NCBI GenBank assembly: GCA_029262875.1
Contig: JAJCYO010000043.1
Span: 37,692-101,691, forward strand
Length of the DNA: 64,000 nt
Direction: 5' to 3'
DNA from: Flavobacteriales bacterium
Lineage (GTDB): Bacteria; Bacteroidota; Bacteroidia; Flavobacteriales_E; Vicingaceae
Both the position numbers and the translations under genes were made by a program. A model generated the notes under the pieces. It ran no database searches, had not been told where the DNA came from, and saw only the letters and a list, made by a program, of their open reading frames with translations. The first letter of the stretch is position 1. Each line of letters starts with the position of its first letter. Of this stretch, positions 1 to 6,573 are shown in pieces.

Positions 1-150
1 AAATTACTTCGACCTTCATATAAGCACCCTGTTTTATTTGATAAAAAACCACTCCTTATAGGAGATAGTTTCTGGACTTTTATAGCTCTCTCTTTAAAGG
101 AGCTTGTTTCTAAAAGAATGGGAGGTAAAAGTATGGTGGCTTTCCTATAG
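1..150 (+). CDS. C-terminal end of an unidentified gene (partial, 5' end outside window)
   Basis: Frame 1 is open from the first base to a TAG at 148-150, giving 49 residues that end in KRMGGKSMVAFL. I do not recognise the family. There is no start codon or domain to judge by, and the open frame is short enough to be chance. If real, it is the tail of a gene entering from the left, in the same direction as the mercury operon. Confidence 0.2.
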   Translation, partial: KLLRPSYKHPVLFDKKPLLIGDSFWTFIALSLKELVSKRMGGKSMVAFL

Positions 151-334
151 GGAATAGTAGCGACTTGCCACACCTGTCGAATGATGGTAAAATAAAACGA
201 AATGATAAAAAGAGTATGCCCTTTAGGAACTAAGGCTTTATAGATAATCTTCTATGTAAAGGAGCTGTAAAAGTTTTGTTGAATCATTTTTTGGAAAGAA
301 AAAGCTATTCCTTTAAAGAAAGTGCTTTTGTAAT
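151..334. other. Intergenic stretch, nothing recognisable
   Basis: The 184 bases between the possible partial gene and the mercury operator hold no open frame of useful length, no clear hairpin followed by a T-run, and no tRNA. I see nothing functional here. Confidence 0.4.
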
Positions 335-393
335 ATTATTTAAGTGTTTGCTTAAATAATAAAATTATTATTCTTACGTTTGTATTTAAGCAA
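335..393 (+). promoter_or_regulatory. Operator and promoter of the mercury operon
   Basis: A perfect 10-bp inverted repeat, ATTATTTAAG (335-344) and CTTAAATAAT (351-360), has a 6-nt spacer. A further half-site, ATTTAAGCAA (384-393), repeats the inner part of the right arm in inverted form. Between them lies TACGTTTG (375-382), a match to the Bacteroidota -7 element TAnnTTTG. TTTG at 347-350, inside the palindrome spacer, could be the -33 element, although the 24-nt gap is slightly long. ArsR/SmtB repressors bind AT-rich imperfect palindromes, so the ArsR-type product of the next gene is the expected ligand. A dimer here would cover the promoter. Confidence 0.7.
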
Positions 394-412
394 TTACTAA
401 AACAATTGAATA

Positions 413-793
413 ATGGAAAAAACAGAAGAAAATTGTATCAGAGGATGTGCCAATGTAAACCTTATTAATAGAGGAATCCAAGAAGTAAGTAATTTGTCTG
501 AACAAATTGAAAAGACAGCCAAAATATTGAATTTAGTTGGCAATGAAACTCGCCTAAAACTTTTACTACTCATTAAAAATGAACAAAAAGTATGTGTGTG
601 TGATTTGAGCGATATTTTAGGGATTTCTGTTTCTGCAATTTCTCAACAATTACGAAAACTAAAAGACAGTCAGTTGTTAAGAAGTAATAAAGAAGGACAA
701 ACTATTTATTACCAAATTCATCCTGAATCACAAGAAATATTGGAACATATATTTGAAATATTTGAACATCAATCAATAAAAAAAGTAGCCTAA
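413..793 (+). CDS. ArsR/SmtB-family metal-responsive repressor of the mer operon
   Basis: This 126-residue winged-helix protein belongs to the ArsR/SmtB/CadC family, which blocks transcription until metal binds. The signature cysteine pair CVCDL (C61, C63) lies at the start of the DNA-binding region, followed by a recognition helix around residues 70-85. C8 and C12 near the N-terminus could complete a thiolate site, as in CadC. It is the first gene of the mercury operon and its stop overlaps the next start by one base (TAATG). A MerR-type regulator, usual in proteobacterial mer operons, is absent, so this protein probably does that job by repressing from the palindrome just upstream. Metal specificity is inferred from the neighbours. 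Confidence 0.88.
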   Translation: MEKTEENCIRGCANVNLINRGIQEVSNLSEQIEKTAKILNLVGNETRLKLLLLIKNEQKVCVCDLSDILGISVSAISQQLRKLKDSQLLRSNKEGQTIYYQIHPESQEILEHIFEIFEHQSIKKVA

Positions 794-1410
794 TGGAAAC
801 AAAAGACAAAAATTCAAAAGGAGCTGTTGCAACGGGAATTATTGCAGCTATAGCAGCATCATCTTGTTGTATTCCACCAGTAATTGCTGCAATAGCAGGT
901 GTTGGAGGAGCAGCAGGAAGTTTATCATGGATGGAACCATTTCGTCCGTATTTAATAGGATTAGCCGTAGTTGCTATCGGTTACGCTTGGTACAATCATC
1001 TAAAACCAAAAAAAGCCGATGACTGTGGTTGCGATATTGAAAAACCTAAATGGTATCAAACCAGAGGGTTTTTAATTGGAATAACATTATTTGCTGCTAT
1101 CGCAATCACTTTTCCATATTATTCGGGTATCTTTTTTTCTGATAATAGTGCGAATAAAACCATCATTGTAAAAGAAAGTGATGTTGTTGAAGCTAGCATA
1201 TCCATTGAAGGTATGACATGTGCGAGCTGCGAGCATAGTGTTAATAGTGCTTTAACCGGAAGTAAAGGTGTGCTAGAAGCTTCTTCCTCATACGCAACAG
1301 GAAAAGCATCCGTAAAATTTGATAAAACAAAGGTTTCTATTGACGAGCTGGCAGATGCAGTTGAAAAGGAAACAGGTTATAAAGTAACAGACAAAAAAAT
1401 TAATAATTAA
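793..1410 (+). CDS. MerT-MerP fusion mercuric ion transporter
   Basis: The 205-residue inner-membrane protein moves Hg(II) to the cytoplasmic reductase. The first membrane segment carries the vicinal pair SSCCIPP (C25, C26). A second segment lies near residues 52-68, then a cytoplasmic loop with a second cysteine pair (C78, C80), and a third segment near 92-112: the MerT arrangement. Residues 130-205 form an HMA domain with GMTCASC (C143, C146), equivalent to the periplasmic MerP, here fused to MerT. Such MerTP fusions are known. It overlaps the regulator gene by one base and is followed after 21 bp by an HMA lipoprotein gene, so the genes form one operon. Confidence 0.88.
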   Translation: METKDKNSKGAVATGIIAAIAASSCCIPPVIAAIAGVGGAAGSLSWMEPFRPYLIGLAVVAIGYAWYNHLKPKKADDCGCDIEKPKWYQTRGFLIGITLFAAIAITFPYYSGIFFSDNSANKTIIVKESDVVEASISIEGMTCASCEHSVNSALTGSKGVLEASSSYATGKASVKFDKTKVSIDELADAVEKETGYKVTDKKINN

Positions 1411-1431
1411 GAGACCTTAAATTTAACAATT

Positions 1432-1803
1432 ATGAAAAATATAATTCTCATTTCCAGTATGGGTTTGCTCTTTACAGTATCACAAATTTGTGGATGTGGA
1501 AGTTGTGAAGCAAATGCAACTAACACAGAGACAACTACTTCAATTAACAAAGAAGAAGTGAAAACTATAAAACTAAAAATTACAGGGATGACCTGTGCAG
1601 GTTGTTCAAGTCATGTTATGGAAACATTAAAAAGTATAAAAGGCGTTTCAAAAGTAGATTTAGAATATCCTGGCGATGTGGCAACAGTTGAATTTGATGC
1701 TTCAAAAACCAACAAAGAAGCATTAATTGCTGCCGTTGTAAAAATAAACTACAAAGCGGAAGAAGTAAAAAGTACTAAAACAGCAACTTCTACTAAAAAA
1801 TAA
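1432..1803 (+). CDS. HMA-domain lipoprotein (MerP-like metal chaperone)
   Basis: At 123 residues, this protein has an N-terminal hydrophobic segment followed by a cysteine cluster (QICGCGSC, around residues 19-25), which may be a lipobox, and then one HMA domain with GMTCAGC near residue 53. It is likely a periplasmic or membrane-anchored mercury carrier that passes ions to the MerT-type protein. A lysine- and threonine-rich tail closes it. It sits between the MerTP and TRASH-like genes, with short gaps. A chaperone for another soft metal is possible, but the operon favours mercury. Confidence 0.75.
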   Translation: MKNIILISSMGLLFTVSQICGCGSCEANATNTETTTSINKEEVKTIKLKITGMTCAGCSSHVMETLKSIKGVSKVDLEYPGDVATVEFDASKTNKEALIAAVVKINYKAEEVKSTKTATSTKK

Positions 1804-1846
1804 TGTACTGCACGTTATGGCCATTAATAACTTTAAAACTAAAAAT

Positions 1847-2212
1847 ATGAAAACCAAAATTTGTCCTACTTGTGGGTGTTCATTGGTTCGGTTAGGAATA
1901 TCAGAAAAATCAGCTACTAAAATCAACCATAACGAACAAGCTTATTTTTTCTGTTGTTCTGGATGTGCCATACTATTTGAAAAAGATGCTGAAAAGTACA
2001 TTAAAGAAATAGAAGATGTAGTGGTTTGTCCAGTATGTTTAGCTGAAAAACAAATAGAACAGACGGTTATGATAAAATATAATGATATGGAGATTCCCTT
2101 TTGTAGATGTCCTCATTGTGCCTCTACCTTTGAAGATAAGCCTAAATATTACTTAGACAGATTAACAGGTAAAGTAGCTTACGCAGGTTTATTCAATGAC
2201 TTGTGTTGTTAA
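1847..2212 (+). CDS. Cysteine-rich TRASH/YHS-like protein of the mer operon
   Basis: This cysteine-rich protein of 121 residues appears to have two repeats of a TRASH/YHS-like metal-binding fold: an N-terminal unit (CPTCGC, then FFCCSGCAILFEKDAEKYI) and a C-terminal unit (CPVCLAE, then FCRCPHC). It ends in LCC. I chose ATG 1847, preceded by the A-rich stretch usual for this genome; an in-frame ATG at 1817 would add ten residues with no signal-like character. No signal peptide is visible, so it probably acts in the cytoplasm, perhaps handing Hg(II) to the reductase encoded 20 bp downstream. The exact role is unknown; position and cysteines are the only basis. Confidence 0.6.
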   Translation: MKTKICPTCGCSLVRLGISEKSATKINHNEQAYFFCCSGCAILFEKDAEKYIKEIEDVVVCPVCLAEKQIEQTVMIKYNDMEIPFCRCPHCASTFEDKPKYYLDRLTGKVAYAGLFNDLCC

Positions 2213-2232
2213 AATAATTTAAAAATAGAAAA

Positions 2233-3975
2233 ATGTTAAAAAACATATTTGGAAAGAAAGGGGAAACTCCCCAAGATACAGAAACAATTTCATTAGAAAT
2301 TGAAGGAATGACTTGTTCAAGTTGCTCTGCTCATATTGAAAAAGATATGAAGGGAACAACAGGAGTTGTAAGTTGCTCAGTAAATCACGAAACAGGAAAA
2401 GGAGAATTTACTTTTGACAAAGGTGAATTAGATAAATCAGCAGTTGTTGATGTTGTTAACAATATTGGAAATTACAAAGTAAAAAACGGAGTAGAAACAG
2501 CCGATTGTTGTGCTACTGATTCGGGCAGCTCTGAACCAAAAGAAGTAACCAACAACAAAGGGAATAATGATTACAATTTAATTATTATTGGTGGAGGTTC
2601 AGCAGCTTTTTCAGCTATGACAACCGCCAATGGATTAGGATTATCGGTAATGTTAGTGAATGGAGGATTAGACATTGGTGGAACTTGTGTTAATGTTGGT
2701 TGTGTACCATCCAAACACTTAATTCGGGCAGGAGAAAGTATTCATAAAGCCTCACACTCTCCGTTTGCAGGAATTACACCAATTGCCCCTAAAGTAGATT
2801 ACGGACAAATTATCCGTGATAAAAAGGAGTTGGTTTTAGCTATGCGAGAAAAGAAATATTTAAAAGTGGCTAAATCCGTAGAGAATGTAACTATTGTTGA
2901 AGGATGGGCAAACTTTTTGGATAACAAAACCATAGAAGTTAATGGTGCAACTTATACAGCTACCAAATTCTTAATTGCAACAGGAGCTACTACGAATATT
3001 CCAAATATTGAAGGATTAAAAGAAGTTGGATATTTAACCAATGTTTCCTTATTTGATTTAGAAGAAAAGCCTGAAAGTTTAACCATTTTAGGTGCTGGAT
3101 ACATTGGTTTAGAAATTGCCCAAGCGTTTTCAAGATTAGGAGTAAAAGTGAGAATTTTAGAGTTTACAGATCGAGTGTTAAGAACTCAAACTGAAGATGT
3201 AAGTGCTGAAATTCAAAAACAGTTTGAAACTGAAGGAATAAAAGTTTATCCTAATTATCGTATTGAAAGAATAACAAGAGACGAAAGCAAAATTATTATT
3301 TCAGGAAAAGATGCCACAACAGGAAAACCTTTTCAATTCTTTGAACCTGGACACATCGTTGTTGCTACTGGTACTGTTCCTAACACTTCAAAAATGAATA
3401 TTGAAAATGCTGGAATTGAAATCACTGAAAAAGGATACATTAAAGTAAATAACCAACAAGAAACCAATATGGCTAATATTTATGCTGCGGGAGATTGTAC
3501 CAATACCCCTGCTTTTGTTTATACCGCAGCAGTTGAAGGTAAAAATGCCGTTTTAAATGGCTTTAATGGAGAAAACAAGAAAGCCGACTATTCTGCATTG
3601 CCATGGGTCGTTTTTACAGACCCACAAATTGCGGGAGTTGGTTTAGACGAAAAAGAAGCGGAAGCACAAGGCATTCCTTTTCAAGTAACTTCCTTACCAG
3701 TTGAAGAAATACCAAGAGCCGCAGCAGCATTAGATACACGAGGTTTTGTGAAACTGATTAGAAACACGGATAATGATAAAATTATTGGTGCAAGAGTGGT
3801 TGCTCCCGAAGGTGGTGAATTAATTATGGAAGCTGCATTAGCCGTAAAATACGGCATTACCGCAACAGAATTAGCTGAAACCTTTCACCCTTATTTAACA
3901 ATGAGTGAAGGAATAAAAATAGCAGCCATCACTTTTACTAAAGATGTTGCAGAATTAAGTTGTTGTGCAACCTAA
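2233..3975 (+). CDS. merA: Mercuric reductase with N-terminal HMA domain
   Basis: The product reduces Hg(II) to Hg(0) with NADPH in the cytoplasm. All diagnostic parts are visible in the 580 residues: an HMA domain with GMTCSSC (C28, C31), an FAD-binding glycine motif near 118-124, the redox-active pair in GGTCVNVGCVPSK (C152, C157), an NAD(P)-binding glycine motif (LGAGYIGLEIA), the GDCTNTPAFVYTAA region and the C-terminal vicinal cysteines (C577, C578 in LSCCAT) that deliver Hg(II) to the active site. The C-terminal pair separates MerA from lipoamide dehydrogenases. It closes the resistance part of the operon; the next gene starts 9 bp later. Confidence 0.96.
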   Translation: MLKNIFGKKGETPQDTETISLEIEGMTCSSCSAHIEKDMKGTTGVVSCSVNHETGKGEFTFDKGELDKSAVVDVVNNIGNYKVKNGVETADCCATDSGSSEPKEVTNNKGNNDYNLIIIGGGSAAFSAMTTANGLGLSVMLVNGGLDIGGTCVNVGCVPSKHLIRAGESIHKASHSPFAGITPIAPKVDYGQIIRDKKELVLAMREKKYLKVAKSVENVTIVEGWANFLDNKTIEVNGATYTATKFLIATGATTNIPNIEGLKEVGYLTNVSLFDLEEKPESLTILGAGYIGLEIAQAFSRLGVKVRILEFTDRVLRTQTEDVSAEIQKQFETEGIKVYPNYRIERITRDESKIIISGKDATTGKPFQFFEPGHIVVATGTVPNTSKMNIENAGIEITEKGYIKVNNQQETNMANIYAAGDCTNTPAFVYTAAVEGKNAVLNGFNGENKKADYSALPWVVFTDPQIAGVGLDEKEAEAQGIPFQVTSLPVEEIPRAAAALDTRGFVKLIRNTDNDKIIGARVVAPEGGELIMEAALAVKYGITATELAETFHPYLTMSEGIKIAAITFTKDVAELSCCAT

Positions 3976-3984
3976 ATATTAATT

Positions 3985-4707
3985 ATGAAGAAAATAATAA
4001 TTGCAGTATTTTTTACATGGATCAGTAGTTTGGGATTTAGCCAAATTGCTTTCAATATATCTTTTGATAGAACGATTGATACGGTTGAAGTCCAGACGGA
4101 TTGGGCTTATTTTAATGCTATAATTACGAATCCTTCAACTATTGATTCAGTAAATATTAAGGCTACTATTATAAATAAAAATATTTTATTTGGTTGGTCA
4201 ATTTACCTTTGTCCATCGACAGGATGTTTAACATACATTGACACAACAGCATCAGTTTTAATACCCCCTCTTCAAACAGATACTTTTTTAATAAAATTAT
4301 GGACGGATGTTATGGCTATTGGCAACGGAGACTTTACCGTTCGATTTGAAAATGAAGCAGACTCAACAGATTTTATTAATACAACACTCTTTGTAAAATA
4401 TGTTCCTTTTGTTGTTGGGGTGGAAGAAGTCAAATCTCAAAACAATTATTTATCACAAAACTACCCGAATCCTTTTAACCAAAGTACAACCATTAATTAT
4501 AAACTACAAATGGCAGGTGGAACACTTATTATTTCAGATATTTTTGGCAGGAAAATTAATCAACATTTCCTTCAAGGTAAAGAAGGAAAAATAATCATTA
4601 ATGAAAATCTTTCATCTGGCATTTATTTTTATTCTCTTATACATCAGAATAAAATAATCAAAACAAGAAAATTTATTGTTCAAAATAGCGTTAAAAACAA
4701 ACCTTAA
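3985..4707 (+). CDS. Secreted protein with T9SS C-terminal sorting domain, function unknown
   Basis: The 240 residues begin with a signal peptide (MKKIIIAVFFTWISSLGFSQ) and end with a type A T9SS sorting domain that starts at YLSQNYPNPFNQSTTI and closes with FGRKINQHF, SGIYFYSL and RKFIV. The central 120 residues look like a beta-rich module with a cysteine pair (CPSTGC), which I do not recognise. It starts 9 bp after merA, so it is probably transcribed with the mer genes, yet no mercury-related function is evident. It is expected to be exported across the outer membrane and attached to the surface or released. Confidence 0.75.
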   Translation: MKKIIIAVFFTWISSLGFSQIAFNISFDRTIDTVEVQTDWAYFNAIITNPSTIDSVNIKATIINKNILFGWSIYLCPSTGCLTYIDTTASVLIPPLQTDTFLIKLWTDVMAIGNGDFTVRFENEADSTDFINTTLFVKYVPFVVGVEEVKSQNNYLSQNYPNPFNQSTTINYKLQMAGGTLIISDIFGRKINQHFLQGKEGKIIINENLSSGIYFYSLIHQNKIIKTRKFIVQNSVKNKP

Positions 4708-4719
4708 CCTTTAAATTAA

Positions 4720-5388
4720 TTGCAGTATTCTAAATACATAGTTACTCTTTTTGCTTGTTATATATTGGCTTTTGATATTTCTTTTGCTCAAACTCACCTC
4801 GAACCCGATAATGGAGCCAATGGTATATCGGGTCCTGTTACCAATTCATTTATCATCACATGGGCATCTGTGGATAGTGCTGCATCTTATGAATATATAG
4901 TGAGTGATAATCCTTTATGTTTTGTAGGCTGTCCTGGTGATACTCGTCAACAAAATGTACCAGATACTACTGCAACGGAGTACAACTTGCAAGAAGGTAA
5001 AATGTATTATTGGATAACAAGAGTACATCTTCTTAACGGAGATACAAGCTATTGGACTGGAGTACCCTCTTCATTTTTAGCGAAATGGACAGAGAAAGAA
5101 AAAGATGAAATCATCAAAGTTGCTCCTAACCCTTGCATCAATAAAGAAGTGGTTATAAATATTGATTGGGCAATAAATCCAAAGGCAGAAGAAATTAGCA
5201 TTGAGTTGTTTTCTGTATTTGGAATTAAAGTAAAAGAAGCTGTTGTTCAAAAAGAAAGCACACGTTTTCAAGAAGTAAAAATTTATCTACCTGCAATCAA
5301 AAAAGGTATTTACATTGCTCAATTTGTAATTGATGATAACCCAAATAACCCTAACAATAGAATTGTAGAAAAAGTTATTATTCAATAA
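4720..5388 (+). CDS. Secreted fibronectin-III-like protein with a T9SS-type C-terminus
   Basis: The 222-residue frame starts with TTG; no ATG is available upstream in frame, and the N-terminus reads as a good signal peptide ending at SFAQ. Residues 28-120 resemble a fibronectin type III-like domain (ITWASVDSAASYEYIVSD, then MYYWITRVHLLNGDTSYW). The last 85 residues resemble a T9SS sorting domain (VAPNPCINKEVVIN, SVFGIKVKEA, KGIYIAQFVI). It lies 12 bp after another T9SS protein and 1 bp before an outer-membrane protein gene, so the three form an operon tail behind merA. The substrate is unknown. Confidence 0.65.
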   Translation: MQYSKYIVTLFACYILAFDISFAQTHLEPDNGANGISGPVTNSFIITWASVDSAASYEYIVSDNPLCFVGCPGDTRQQNVPDTTATEYNLQEGKMYYWITRVHLLNGDTSYWTGVPSSFLAKWTEKEKDEIIKVAPNPCINKEVVINIDWAINPKAEEISIELFSVFGIKVKEAVVQKESTRFQEVKIYLPAIKKGIYIAQFVIDDNPNNPNNRIVEKVIIQ

Positions 5389-5389
5389 T

Positions 5390-6376
5390 ATGACACTAAA
5401 TAAGCTACTCTTATTGTTTTTTGTGTTGTTGCTTTCTTATAGTAATGGAGTTTCTCAATGTTGCTCCCCTGGCAACCCAGTAGGTGGTTCAGGTAACCTT
5501 GGAACTTTAAACGAAAAATCACTAAAAATAATTTTGACTCATAGGTATAGTTATTCAGGGAAATATATGGATGGAGACAAACCTTTTGATCCTTATTTTG
5601 TAGAAACAGGTAAATTTAATTACACTGGAATTTTAATTGCTTATGCCCTGAATAAAAGACTTACAGTAGAATTAGAAAGTGGTTATTTTTCGAATAAAAG
5701 TCAAACTTATATAGACGGAGTGCTTCCTTCAAAAAAATCTGGAAATGGAATAAACAGCATTACCCTAACTCCTAAAATTAATCTACTAAAAAAGAAAGGC
5801 TGGGAAATAACAACAGGATTTGGATTAAAATTTCCTGTTGGAGCTTATAATAAAGAGTTTAATGGAGCAATAGCTGAATTAGACATCCAACCATCAACAG
5901 GAGCAACCGATTACATTAACACTATTTTTATAGCAAAAGAATACTTAGAAAAGAAAATACGCTTCTTCTTTTACAATAGAGTTGAGTTAAAAACAACTAA
6001 CCCACTGCAATATAAATATGGCAATTTATACGCAACCAGTTTTTTTGTTTCATATAGTGCTTCTGTTAGATGGGATTTTATCGCTCAATTAAGAAACGAA
6101 TTTAGAGAAAAAGATGAACGACCTGCTCAAGTAAAACCCTATGATTTGGTGAAAATACCTATAAGTGGTTCTGAAAAAATGTTTTTTAGTCCTCAAGTAA
6201 ACTATAATTTCAATCCTACATTGAGTATATTTGTTTTGGCAGATATTCCTATATATCAATACTATAATGAGCAACAGTTAGCGAACAGTTATGCTGTTTC
6301 GTTGAGTGTTATGAAAACATTTGTACCTAAGCCAAAGAATAAAATTCAAATACTCAAAACTCTAACTTCCGAATAA
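5390..6376 (+). CDS. Outer-membrane beta-barrel protein, putative transporter
   Basis: The 328 residues start with a signal peptide that ends near NGVSQ. A cysteine pair (QCCSPGNPVGG) follows directly and could act as a lipobox or metal site. The rest alternates polar and hydrophobic residues in strands (LTVELESGYF, ITLTPKIN, WEITTGFGLKF, RFFFYNRVEL) typical of an outer-membrane beta-barrel. It is the last gene of the run that starts at 413. Mercury-linked secretion or uptake would be a guess; I only support a barrel with an N-terminal CC. Confidence 0.6.
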   Translation: MTLNKLLLLFFVLLLSYSNGVSQCCSPGNPVGGSGNLGTLNEKSLKIILTHRYSYSGKYMDGDKPFDPYFVETGKFNYTGILIAYALNKRLTVELESGYFSNKSQTYIDGVLPSKKSGNGINSITLTPKINLLKKKGWEITTGFGLKFPVGAYNKEFNGAIAELDIQPSTGATDYINTIFIAKEYLEKKIRFFFYNRVELKTTNPLQYKYGNLYATSFFVSYSASVRWDFIAQLRNEFREKDERPAQVKPYDLVKIPISGSEKMFFSPQVNYNFNPTLSIFVLADIPIYQYYNEQQLANSYAVSLSVMKTFVPKPKNKIQILKTLTSE

Positions 6377-6511
6377 TCCGCAACTTAATCAATCTGTAAT
6401 CTTGTCCCATTTTTTGTAGGAATTCCAGACATCCTTTGTCTTCCTGTATTTCCAAATTTACATGTTTTACTTGCTTAGCTACGACAGGTGCAAAATACCT
6501 CTTTTAAGGTA

Positions 6512-6542
6512 TTGTTTAGAATGATTCTAAATAGGATATTTG
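6512..6542 (+). promoter_or_regulatory. Promoter with a Fur-family 7-1-7 operator ahead of the TonB receptor
   Basis: TTTAGAAT (6515-6522), G and ATTCTAAA (6524-6531) form a perfect palindrome that fits the 7-1-7 layout of Fur-superfamily sites (Fur, PerR, Irr). It lies between TTG (6512-6514) and GATATTTG (6535-6542), a near match to TAnnTTTG at 20-nt spacing. A bound repressor would cover the whole promoter. The half-site TTAGAAT is closer to PerR/Irr-type sites than to the E. coli Fur half-site. Which family member binds it cannot be told from this window. Confidence 0.6.
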
Positions 6543-6573
6543 CCTCGGATTAATCTTAAATCAATCATCTAAA

